Shown here: piece after piece, positions 13,056 to 24,087 of the stretch
Layout of the letters: every line of letters begins with the position of its first letter
Numbering within the stretch: the first letter of the stretch is position 1
Source of the DNA: Stagonosporopsis chrysanthemi
Lineage: Eukaryota > Ascomycota > Dothideomycetes > Pleosporales > Didymellaceae
Reading direction: 5' to 3'
Length of the DNA: 64,000 nt
Assembly (NCBI GenBank): GCA_022560025.1
Contig: JAFISE010000063.1
Span: 19,206 to 83,205, forward strand
Program-made: the position numbers and the translations under genes
The notes under the pieces: model-generated
The model's input: only the letters and a program-made list of their open reading frames with translations
The model's database searches: none
Told to the model about the DNA's origin: nothing

Positions 13056-13885
13056 TCTGATATGCAGGTGCAAATTATGCGGACACTATGGGGATATATC
13101 TTAGAACCATACAGTGCAACAAAACTTACTGACCCCAATGACAGATTAAGCGCACTAGCAGGAATCGCACAGACGATCGAGCACGAAACGAGGTACATGG
13201 CATCCTATGGACTTTGGCTTGACCTCTTCCTTGAGCAGTTGCCATGGTTTACGTCGGCAGAGATTGAGCACATCTACAAACAGCTGCCAAGCTGGTCATG
13301 GACCTCAACACCTGCAACGGTCAGAGTCTTCAGAGGAGATGAATCTGATGAGGAAATCCAGCTAGCCACCCTGTTGCGGCATTCACCCGCTACTAGCTTC
13401 CGGCCCTTGTCTAGTCTATTCGCGCAGGTATCGCATCCGGTATCCTTCACTGTCTATAGACCTGTCAGACCATGTCAAGCCTATCCGGTTGTTGATTTCA
13501 CTTTTTACCGCGGGCAGCTTACATCCACGCCCCAGGAGCTATCAGTCGCTGCGGAGAATTCAGTTCAAGTACTCTGGGTATGTACCTTCTCAATGAGAGA
13601 AGCACTCATACACAAAAAACTTGTCCAAAAGACAGCAAATATGGCACCAGACTCTTTTTCTACCCAGAGATACAATTGCAATGTCGCGAAGACTTGTTCT
13701 GCGTACCTCTGAAGCGTACAGTTGCACCAAAAGGCGCAATGGTTGACCGAGGCCTGGTCTTGAGGCGAGTCAGCCGCACGGATCCGTTATACTGTCGCAT
13801 TGGACACTGCGAAGAACATAGTCATGTTGTTCCTATGTACCTCGTGGACTCTCCACCTGCAGTACAGGATATACCTGGAATGTAA
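13056..13885 (+). pseudogene. fragment of a HET-domain protein (C-terminal region only)
   Basis: The frame from 13062 reads W-x-x-I-L-E-P-Y-S then KLTDPNDRLSALAGIAQ and later LPSWSWTST. This is the signature region that follows the HET domain in fungal heterokaryon-incompatibility proteins (residues near W...Y-S..-L-T-...-D-R-L-ALAGIA and PSWSWAS). The HET core itself (LSYxWG, D-A-L-C-I-x-Q, R-G-W-T-x-Q-E) is not found upstream. A second coding-like stretch (13637-13885, KYGTRLFFYPE...) follows a possible intron at 13578-13635, but the codon phase does not match across it, suggesting a frameshift. I call it a decayed, 5'-truncated copy. A sequencing error or missed exon is the alternative. 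Confidence 0.6.
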
Positions 13886-14073
13886 CTGATCGACGATACA
13901 ACATCGAGTTGCCATGAGTCTAGCAGTTTGACATCTGATGCGGCCCCTGCCTCTAAAGGTACACAGCCATTGCACAGGGAAGAAGTGCTCCAGGGTTTAG
14001 AAGCAGACGATGCCCAACAAGATATGTCTATTTCGTCTTCCGGCGGTCATGGTCTTGATGTGGAAGAAGTTAA

Positions 14074-14090
14074 CCCCCCCCCCCCCCCCC
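14074..14090. repeat. homopolymer run of 17 C
   Basis: An uninterrupted C run lies just after coding-like sequence downstream of the HET fragment. Such runs are prone to length error, so frames nearby should be read with care. Confidence 0.85.
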
Positions 14091-14160
14091 TCGGCGTCGG
14101 TAATTAGAAAAGGATTTTGAGACGAAGAACACAGAAGGGTTCGTCTTTAATCTGTGAAAG

Positions 14161-14343
14161 TTGTCCGACCAAGACCTGCCGTCAAGTAATAGCATAGAAG
14201 GTCAAAAGCTCCTAGATGCCGGAGACAGTCTCAAACCTCATCCAGACGTGTGTTGGGCAACACAGCGTGGAATCTTTGCACTCTTTGATGGTTCCGAGAT
14301 AAACTTAAAGATTGCTAATATTGGGTCAGATTTCGAACTGTAA
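14161..14343 (+). other. short open frame after the HET fragment, unknown
   Basis: A 60-residue open frame (starts MSDQDLPSSN, by a non-ATG codon) has coding-like composition but no recognised domain. It could be the last exon of the decayed HET-type gene upstream or chance. Confidence 0.2.
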
Positions 14344-14354
14344 GTTTCTATCAT

Positions 14355-15094
14355 TCATTGTTGTCTGAACATCATCTCCTGGTTCTGCTCAATCCGCCGG
14401 CGCTCATTTATCACACTGTGCCAACCCGGCCCATCGAGCAACGACCAAGCCCCAGGTAGCAAATACGAGAGTCCGACTTGTACAGAAGATACCTTGTCTC
14501 TCGGAGGATGAGGCTCTCGCTCTTCGTCGTCGCTGTCAGGATACATTTGTTCTTCCAATGATTTTGTTGGATCGAATTCCTCAAACTCTTCCTCCTTGTC
14601 GCTCTCGGGGTCCTCATCCCACTTCGAGATCAGCGTCACCGCCAGAATCTCACCTGGCTCGTTTTGGTCAACAGGCTGTGGATGCTCGTGCACTACCCAT
14701 TCCACATTGGATTCGTTGACCATTATGCACGCGCGATGGCGAGGCGTGGCGCACGAGATCTCGTGTTCTTCTTCTATCCACTCGCGAAACCGTCTGAAGG
14801 TGCACGTCAGCAGCAATTGAGCGTAAGTGTAGGGAAGTCTAATCGGACTTGCCTGCGCACTTCCTCTTCACTGGCGTCTTCTAGACTCGGGTCTTCTTGG
14901 ACAGCCCAATCGACGCGAGAGTGCAAGTCGCCGATGCCATTTTGCTCGAGCTTCCACCTTGTGTGGGCGTCAAGATACTCCATGAATTTCACCCAGTCCG
15001 CATCATTGTTGTAGGTACACCGGTAGACCACAAAACCGAACTTGGCCTGAGGGTGACGCAACAGGATCTCTCGAACTCGGTTGTACGCATCCAT
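14355..15094 (-). CDS. hypothetical protein with a GC-AG intron
   Basis: A predicted 226-residue acidic protein, exons 15094-14853 and 14793-14355. I do not recognise a family. The first exon (MDAYNRVREILLRHPQ...) reads as a compact alpha/beta segment. The second is rich in Glu and Asp (EEEFEEFDPTKSLEEQ, DSDDEE) and ends in a charged helix (NERRRIEQNQEMMFRQQ). No GT donor fits, but AG|GCAAGT at the exon 1 end is the perfect consensus of the minor GC-AG class. Its acceptor, GCTGACGTGCACCTTCAG, carries a branch site. Splicing gives EEEVRRRFREWIEEEHE, one continuous charged helix, and the total is exactly 227 codons. Function unknown. Confidence 0.6.
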
Positions 15095-15786
15095 TGCTAA
15101 GGTCTGAAGTGCGTTTCAATGGAAAATACTGTCGAGCAATGTCCCTTATAGTCGTCGCGTAGTGGCACAGACTAGGTGAAGGTGTGAGGCTAGGCGCCCG
15201 CGTCATATGGTCCGAGCTTCGGTGAGGGCAGTTTTTGGGCATCATCTCGGTCCTGCACTGTGCCACTGTGCAAACAATCTCCGCCCGAGACTATGTACAT
15301 CTCACGTGGAAGGCTCTTCTAAGATTTAGCTTAAGAGCGTTCATCCTCCCAGACATCAGTGTTAGAAATCCGACACGGTGTACGCGAATACGGTCCCGGT
15401 GTTAGGATTATTGCAAAACTTTGACTCGTACAAACACCATTTGATGTTTCTAGCTGACCTAATTGCCGTCTTAGTAGTTTACAGACACCGCAAGGTCCGA
15501 TGGTTGTCCAATTACAGTGCATTCCTGGTGGAAAAACTGCAAGTCTGGCGGATGTAAGATTCCTTACTACTAGGCCCTTACCTGGATGTAAGAGCAGACA
15601 TACAGTGAACAGATTGGTATATCTTGAAACGGTTGGACACATATCATCTCTTGTCTGTATTATTTCGTGTTCTTTCTGATTCATAAGGTTGTGCCTCAAG
15701 TTTTCCAATTACCTATACTACCTTCGCACATCATCCAGATGTATATTCTCAGCGCGTGCAGCTGGCTGCTAATTTCCTTATGCTTT
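15095..15786. other. intergenic between divergent genes, 5' exon of next gene unresolved
   Basis: No firm gene. An ATG at 15739 opens a frame reading like a signal peptide (MYILSACSWLLISLCFLTQP), but it ends in a stop at about 15833 and is one base out of phase with the chitinase-tail gene that follows. Confidence 0.35.
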
Positions 15787-17559
15787 TTGACCCAACCCAG
15801 TACCGAAATCTCCCCCGAAGCCAACTCCCAACCCTAGCAAAATAGTTTCAATCCCAAGTCCCGGCTCTAAGATAGGAGCGCCAAGCGGAAAGCCAACCGG
15901 ACCTATCAAATGCAGTACGTCTGGAAAGGTCACAGTCTGTCCATCTTCATCTGTGGCTCCTTCAAAAGTCACTCTTGAGGTGCCTCGCCCTACCAAAGCC
16001 TTTGATGTCTGCCAACTTCCTCGGATCGATTGCTTCGAGACCGTCGAAGGCTTCACGGAAGTCAAAGATCCGGAAGTATGGGAGACTTACGAGAAGGGTA
16101 GATCGAATGCACGCAGGAGTCATGACGTTGCCGAAGTCTCTGTGGATTCATTTCTACACGAAAGAAGCCTAGAAAAACGCGGAGACAGGTCATACGAGGC
16201 CGATCTTGGAGCTGCTGGTGTTATTGCTTTCGAATCTCTTGGCTATCCATCTCGCTTTAAGATATTTACCGACGCCAAGGCCAAGAAGTGGAAGCTCGAG
16301 GCGCATACGTTCCAAATGATACCCACCCAAGGGGTACATGAGTTCAAGGTCGTCGACCTCAAAATTACTCCCGGTCCCGCAGCAATAGGCGATTTTGTCG
16401 TCGAACACATCGTTGAGGTATAGTCGTATCCCAGAAGGTAGTATGCGGACGCTTTTTCTGATATACTTAGCTCCAAACCGTGAAGATGTTCATAGAAGAC
16501 GCTGTTACCAATTCTAAAATCGATGGAACGTTCTTCAAAACCTGGTGGAATACCAACATCGACTACGCTACATTTTACAGTAGACCCGCTAAGGATAACG
16601 TTCGCATCGCCAACTGGAAAGTCAAAGCGGCTCCAACTGACAAGTGGAGGACTCTCAATAACCTGGTGTTCAACGCACTCGGATCTGCTGAGAATCGAGA
16701 AGACTTCATTTTATGCCAATACAAAATCAACGATATCAAGGAAACCCTTTGGCATGGCCATAAGATAGTGGAGCTGGATGATTATGAAAACCTTTCGAAG
16801 GAAGCTGCCGAGGATGCCATCACCTACGACATGCATTTAAGTCCCATTCAAACCGTACGTATGGGGATGTCAAGATTTCCAGATCGTTGACTCTTACAGA
16901 TTCTTGGCGTCTTCGAATACTTTACGAACCCGGTAGTCACATCGAAGATGCGGTCTGAGATCAAGAGTGTCGGTGCCGAGCTCACAGCAGCGAACATTGC
17001 ACACTTAACAGCTAACCAAGTTACCAATATGGATCTACAGCCACTCTGGCAGAGCTTCGTGGAGAAGAAACTCAAGCAGATTGAGACTTCCGGCACCGAA
17101 TATGTAAAGGAAATGGCCAAACGTGCTAGAGACACCTACAAAGTCGAGCTTACCTCGCTGGAAGCCCAAGAGAAGATACTCAACGCTAACCAGAAGAACA
17201 AAGCACAATTGGACAAGTACAACGACCAACGCAAAATCATCTCAACCGAGGCTCAGAAGCTAAAAGTAAAGTGGGACGAGGCAGAAAAGAAGAGGAAGAA
17301 TGCAGAAGTCGAACTGAAGAAAGTTGTAGGAGATGCCAAGTCGACCAAAAAGCAGAAGAATGATGCCAAGGCAACATTCAAGACTGCCAAAACAGTTACG
17401 TTCGATGCCCTGATGGCCTACAATAAGAAGCTGAGGGAAGGCCACAAGCTGGATTTAACAGAATTAAGAACAGTCATCTCAACCGTAAAGAAGGCCCAAG
17501 CAGCGCTCACGAACTTCAATACGTACAACAATAGCTTCAAGATGCCAAGCGCGAAGTAG
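15787..17559 (+). CDS. class V chitinase tail-like protein without a visible catalytic domain, 5' unresolved
   Basis: Exons end at 16417, run 16471-16854, and run 16900-17559; introns are GTATAG...CTTAG and GTACGT...TTACAG. The region around VEHIVELQTVKMFIEDA, then FNALGSAENREDFILCQYKIN, resembles the C-terminal extension that follows the GH18 domain in fungal killer-toxin-like chitinases (EHI-x-E-L-Q...F-I-E; ALGS...N; N-x-x-K). A Pro/Ser-rich linker (KSPPKPTPNPSK) precedes it, as after a catalytic domain. The last ~150 residues are Lys/Glu-rich and predicted coiled coil. No GH18 DxxDxDxE motif exists in the window. No in-frame ATG opens the first exon, so an upstream exon or a frameshift near the signal-peptide-like ATG at 15739 is needed. 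It could be a secreted stand-alone module or a truncated chitinase. Confidence 0.5.
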
Positions 17560-18660
17560 GCAGCAAACTTAAATATAGTCTTGAGTGGAATCGTGCTTGA
17601 GTTGTGACGAACCGTTCAGGTCTTAAATCATTTGCATACCGCACCCAGGAGCTTCCCAGCAGCCACTTGGCACTTTTGAAGGATTTCGAAGGATTTGACA
17701 AAGGCTGCATAGGGAACAGAACGAGCGGCACTAGGGCCAGTTGATGGACCTGTAACTGCAACTTGAGAGCTTAAAAAGTGATACAGATGCTCGACTCTGC
17801 TGTGAAGCCAAGGAACGATCACTCGCTTGTGGCCTTCGTTAATCCAACCGCATCGTGCCAAAAGGCTGCTCGAAGCTCCTGGGTGCGGTAAATATCAAAC
17901 GTCGGTCGGCATGAGCCCTTCAGTATGTATGCATTGCGACCTGGGGCGCTCAATGCTAGAAAAGCCGAGACTTTCGGTTGAGGTTGCAGAGATCTGATCT
18001 GCGTGCGCCCGTCTCGCTTCATGGGTGTCGCAGCAACACACAGCCACGTTGACCCCATTTTGTGTGGCTGTCCCTGCACTCAGCCTTCCGCCTTTGTGGA
18101 GAAAAAAAGGGCGGTAATACATAGTTTTAGAGCTTACAGCCGTATCGGGGTTACGATACTCGCAGCGTCAGAAGTTCAAAGTGTGCTTCCCTTAGTCTTT
18201 GCTTTGAGCAGATGGCAAGCGGGCTGACCAGTACTATCTCCAGGTATCCATTGAATAAGGACAAATGGTGCACAATCTATGCGAACAGTCGCGTCTGCGC
18301 ATTGTGACAGATGCTGCGATCTCATCAATGTCTTGGCAATACCGTATGATTGAGCGGCCGTTGGCAAACCCTAACTAATAATCTGACTGACTGGGCGCCT
18401 GAAGCTGAACCCTGGTGCACGATCAACCGTCATCCGCCCTTCAAATCAGCGCGAAAGGGCTACTGTGACTCCGCGATCCAGGGCGACTTGACCGGTTCGC
18501 AGCGCCCTTGACTTAATAGCAGCCAAGCGGCCTCAGGCTTGACTCACTTTCGATCATACACGCTCTTTTTCGGAGACCCCAGACGAACCTCCGCGTGACT
18601 GCTAACCAACTCTACAACAACGCCCTTCCCTATACACGAATACACGAATACACTCAACCA
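17560..18660. other. intergenic, probable promoter of the kinase-HET gene
   Basis: About 1.1 kb without a convincing coding frame, lying upstream of the start codon at 18661. Confidence 0.4.
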
Positions 18661-21600
18661 ATGGAGGGCGCTGGATTCGCTTTTGACACAGCGGATATGG
18701 ATTTCAACAACGTGTTTGCGACGATGCCGCAGCAGCAGCAGTCGTTCGCGAAGCCCGAGGATAACACCTTCGGCTTCTTCGGTGACGAGGGTATCGATAC
18801 GGCCACATCTTTCATCGATCCGACGTTGTTCTCGACCCCGTCTCAGGATATGAGCTACATGCCCCAGAACCTTGTAGGTGTTGCAAGGCGATGTGATGCA
18901 CGGTTCGGGTGAGCTGACTCTCTTCAGGCCATGGATAACACTATGAGCAACACTATGTGGAACAGCCATCTCACTCCGGAATCACTTGTAATGAACTCCT
19001 TCCCAGCAACTCCCACACAATCGCTTGAGATGTACCAGCCAACCCTTGGCACTTCGTTGGGCAAGAGGCCGCGTCAAGTTGATGTTGAAGACTTCACACA
19101 GTCGAAACGACATGAATCGACAGGGGACTACACATTGTCGTCCTTCGCATCAGCGTCACCACAGATGGATGCCGTCCAAGGTCTTTCGGATGAGGCTGCC
19201 GATGTGTGCACGACATGGTTCAACAAGTACGCCGTGCTGCCGAGCGACCGACACATTGAGTCGCTCAGCCAGCTTACTGGAGAGTCATCAGATGCCATCC
19301 GGCAGTGGTTCGGGCGTTTGCTGAAGCAGGGTATGGGGGGGCAAGACTCAGCATACAAGTCACAGACCGATATGATGCCAGCCCTGTGCTGGTCTGATTC
19401 ATACACAACAGATCTCGTGCCACAACAACAACAGGGAGTGGAGTACCCTGCAGTTATCCAGAACACCCAACTTACACATACCACCGCAACACCAGAGAGG
19501 CGGTCCAGCAACGACACAACAGTGGTGAGCGCACCAGCATCGACCCTTCGTGCTGGGAAGAAGCAGCGCTGTACACCTACTGAGGACCGGGACTTGCTAG
19601 CCAGGGACCCAAATAAGATTTACCAGTGCACCCGGAAATGCGGCAAGCGGTATGGCCGTAAGTGTGACTGGAAGCGGAATGAGGAAGAGGGCTACCCGTG
19701 TAAGTCGTGGGTTTGCAGCTTGTGCACAAGCGAGGGTGTCGAAAACGTGCGCCCCTGCTTCAGGAAGTACCACTTCGTTCAGGTAAGCAAAGTATTTCGT
19801 GCAAACTTGTGCATCTTTTGTATGCTTGGAATCTAACTTGTGCGCAGCATTTCAGGAACATCCACCCTGGGGTGAACAGTGATGAGTACGAGCAGGCGAG
19901 TGTGGTGTGCTCCGAGACCGAGTTTCCAAGGAACTGTGGTTTCTGCAAGCATAAGTTCGACTCGAGGCAGGATCGCATCGACCATATAGCAGAGCACTTC
20001 AAGCAGGGTAAGTGCATGCTTGACTGGAACGATGAGAGCAACGACGATGCCGACAACAGCGACAACACTGATGACGATGATGACAATGACAACGACAAGC
20101 CCAGCGGCGACGGCTTTGACGGTGCGTCGTCACACCCGCCACCACAGAGCGATCCTCGTGACCGATTCGATTCTCAATACTATGGTGGTGGCGACTACGG
20201 CGGCGGCGGCAGCAGCGGCGGCGGCAGTGGTCCAGACCTGCTGCCGGACAGCTTCTTCCAATTCCAGCTATCATCAGGATCGGTTAAGGTTGATGTCACG
20301 AAGCAACTCCAGAGCGATCAACAACGCATTCGAAAACGCTCCTCCTCCTCACCAGGATCTGAACAGGAAGAACAGTCCTCTTCGGCACCTCTCTCAAGTG
20401 AGGGGCGCTCAATTCGTGGAAAGCATGTATCGACAACGCGAGACGACCAGACTTCTTTGGCCGGAGATGCTCTCTCCGGCCGGTTAGTTGGGGGGGCCAA
20501 GTTCTCCTCACAACCTCTCGTGGCTCGCGGAGTACGTCTAGGCAAGGGTGGAGTCGGCCTTATACCAGACGCTGCAACTCGATTCCTAGTGCTATTAGAT
20601 GCACAAACTGATCCAGCGGGTCGGAACACCAGGAACAGTCCAACCGAGTCATCAGTACAGCAGCGCACAGAGGAACTGCGTGTTCCGACACCAACTGTAT
20701 CCGAACGCCACACCAAGAATCACTCCGATCCAACTGCCCTGTTAGCGCCAACCGTACACATACAGGCCAGCTCTGCGTCAACGGGCGTACTTGACACGAT
20801 ACAACACTTCACGCCGCAATCATTCCTGAGTGTCAGGCTACTTGGTGCTGGAGGGTTTAGCACTGTTGACGAGGTACTGCATCGTGAGACAAAACTACGA
20901 CTAGGTCGTAAGACGCTCAAGAATCGCAACCCCACTGCCATCGAAGAGCTGAAGAAGGAGGTGAGCGTTCTACAGAAGCTCCGCCACCCTCACATAATTC
21001 GCTTCCTCGGTGCGTACTCCAAGGGCGACAAGATGTCAATCCTAGTATCTCCAGTCGCCGAGACTACACTCGCTCTCTGGCTTGAGCAAGCCACCGTACA
21101 ACAACCAGCCAACCTTGTCAACACCATTAGCAAGATGTTCGGATGTCTGGTGTCATCAGTGCGTTACCTACACGAACAGCGACCGGTGGTCAAACATATG
21201 GATATCAAGCCGCAGAACATCCTTGTCGCTCAAGGTGATCAAGAATTCCCGCACGTCGTGCTCTGCGATTTCGGTATCAGCTCCTCGGACGACCTCAACA
21301 ACGGCGAGCACAAGCCACTTACGCGCCGATATGTTGCACCTGAGGTATTCGAAGGTTTCACCCGCAAGCAAGCTGCTGATATCTGGTCTCTTGGATGTGT
21401 TTTTGCCGAGATGGCATCTGCACCATTCAGCCAGTCCAATTCCAAGTGGTCAACTTTCCGCCGCGAGTATAGCGGGCGTACTGGTAAACACTACTGGCAA
21501 GACATACCGAGCCTACAAGATCAGCTTTCAGGCTTCCTGGACGAAGCTGCGACTCCCACCGAACAACAGGTGGTTGGTTCGCTCAAGGAGATGCTTAGTG

Positions 21601-23486
21601 CAGATCCAAATGAGCGGCCGAGCGCAGCACTACTCTCCCTCAAGTTTACGCCTGCACCATGCTGTCTTGAGTGGCCGAACAACAAGGCTGTCTTCCCTAC
21701 ACCGGATCAAGAGCTTCAAGCGGTTGAGATGCTTGTCCACAAGCACAGCGTCGATTGCTGCAACCACCTTGATACAGTCAGTGCAATCGGTGACCAGAGC
21801 CAAGACGTTTTCAAGAATGCGAAATTCTGGATCGAAGAATGCTCTCACATGCATGACTCTTGTCGCCCGCTCGTAGCAACCGACAAGACCCTACCGACAC
21901 GCCTAGTCGACACTCAACCTGAAGGCGTTGACAATAGCATCGTTCGCATTGTCGACAGCGCCTCAATTGTACAGGGCGCTGATGCCGTCAAATATGTCAC
22001 GCTCAGCCACGTGTGGAGTGGTACTAGTGCAAAGCTGACGACCGATCGAGTTCAAAATGCACAGCTAAGCCTACAGCGACAAAGACTACCAAGCGAACTT
22101 GAGTCTGGTATCCAAGCTGCACAAAGCCTTGGCTTCCGATACATCTGGACTGACTCGCTCTGTATCATCCAGGACTCAGAAGCCGACAAGTATGCAGAGT
22201 GTGCGAAGATGGCATCGGTATTCCGCAATGCTGCACTGACAATCATACTCGACCAGATCAACGAGGGCAAGCCTGCGATCATAGAGACGTTATCTAGCCT
22301 TGTACCGCCAGATGTAAACGCGAACGCACTATCCGAGATAGTGAAGAAGACAGCTGCTCGACCGTCAGCTGCTTCCTCGCTACCTGCTAGCGACTTCGTC
22401 ACCCCCGGCTTTGGCTGGGACACCCGCGCCTGGGCACTTCAAGAACGCCTCCTGTGTGGCCGCCTCTTGCACCTCTGCGAGAAGCAGTTGTACTGGGAGT
22501 GTGCATCGCTCAAGGCATCTGACACCTTTCCTCGCGGCCTGTCACCCCTTGTATGGGAACAGGCGCATAGCAAGTCCCACCACGACCGCCCCCAGCGCGG
22601 CAAATCTGGCTCGAAGTCGGTAATTGTCAAGAACACGTACGACAAGCAGCCGGTTCTCGAAGCCACCCGTCTACGCAACTGCCAGTGGATTCACAAAGAA
22701 GGCACCAATCACGGTGACAGCATGGACGTCGCGCACACGACAGTGCAGCCCAGAGACAACACGGCGCCGTTGAGCGCCCAAGGTGTTTTCGTACCAAGGT
22801 ACGCGCGCAAGAATTCCTTTGTGAGTGCTGTGCCTAGTATCAGCAGTCCTACGGTACATGGACCAAACGACTCCCTCGGCTCGTTCAATGCGTCGGGTCC
22901 ATGGACAGGCACAACTGCGAGTGAGCATCGCTCTTCGCCCGCCCGCTCAACCAGCCCGTTCCTCAAAGGCCTCTTCGGACTCTCCTCACTGGCCGATGCT
23001 CACACCCAGCTCCGCCCCACCGACTCCGGCAGCACTGAACAGACGCCGGCGTCTGCGCACTGCAAGTCTTCCGCCGCCCACCCCCAACTGAGCAAAGTCT
23101 ACCGCGGCTCAGAAGCACCAACTCCTACTACTACCACTCCGATCCCGAGCCGTCGAGACCTCTCGACACCCTGTGCGAACGAGTTGCACGACACTCCCCG
23201 CACCGCCCGCAGCAACGACAATGCTGCCACGGACTGTGCATCAAACTGCGTTGGCACCAACGCCGCGCCCCTCTGGGACTCGACTGCGCGCCTTGAGGGC
23301 CGGGTCGACGGCCTTGTGAGCTCGAAATCGTCGCAGCACCCGCTTTCCGATGCGTTGGCGAATACGCTGGCGCACCAGTTGGAGAGCGGGGTGAGGAGTC
23401 ATCCGTGTGTTTGTGTTACGACGGTCGGGGATGTTGGTGTCGATGAAGTTGTGCAGGAGGAGGAGGAGGATGGGATGAAGGTGTAG
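18661..23486 (+). CDS. homeodomain-like / zinc-finger / protein kinase / HET fusion protein
   Basis: Exons 18661-18873, 18928-19782 and 19848-23486 encode 1,568 residues; introns (GTAGGT...CTTCAG; GTAAGC...GCGCAG) keep phase 0. Domains in order: a Gln-rich start; a homeodomain-like segment (~157-206, ending AIRQWFGRLLKQ); a Cys-rich zinc-binding region (YQCTRKCGKRYGRKCDW... to HFRNIHPG) and a second finger (CGFCKHKFDSRQDRIDHIAEH); acidic and Gly-rich linkers; a kinase (~684-944) with glycine loop GAGGFS, a candidate VAIK Lys in GRKTLK, KHMDIKPQN as catalytic loop, DFG and APE; then a HET domain (~1072-1241) with YVTLSHVWSG, YIWTDSLCIIQDSE and WALQERLLCGRLLH...YWEC. About 325 Ser/Pro/Thr-rich residues follow. 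HET domains trigger cell death in heterokaryon incompatibility. Kinase and HET share one uninterrupted exon. Domains are firm; joint function is inferred. Confidence 0.9.
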
Positions 23487-24087
23487 TACTTAGTCTCTCC
23501 CCGGCGCGCGTGGAAGTAAACCGGCGGTTTACCTCCCTTTTCCATGTGGACCCCCGTGCTTGCGATGGATGGATGCCATTACTTTTGATCAGTTTGGTTT
23601 CTCGTCAATTCGTCATGTAGTACACTTGCAATTTACACTTTTTTTCTTCCATATGTAACCTACATGTCTGATTAGCGTGTTGCGATAAATAATATAATTG
23701 TCCGCAATATTGCGTGTACCGGATCTCTCCCATTCTTTCCTTATGAACGCCTTCTTTGTGTTGTATCTGCAAGTAACACCCCTACCCATGCGCCGCGCGA
23801 CTCGGTGTACATACCCCTGTGTCCTCCTCCTCAGCCCACTGCATCGTGATCACCTCCATGGGTACGGAGACAGGTGCGAGACTGAGTATGTGGTTTTGAT
23901 AGGGAGGTAAAGAGAATGTGGTATGAGAGGTGGTGTCTTGATGTAGAGAAACTGGACGATGCGGGCAGTTACTCAGACAAGGGTGTTGGTCGCGCACGTG
24001 GATGGAACTGTGCTGTTGCTTGTTTGTGGGGGTCGGGTCTACCATGCAATACCCACTCGTCTCAGTATCAAGTGTCTACGCCTACGC
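23487..24087. other. intergenic between convergent genes
   Basis: 600 bases between the 3' ends of the kinase-HET gene and RRP7, likely 3' untranslated sequence of both. No gene seen. Confidence 0.45.
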
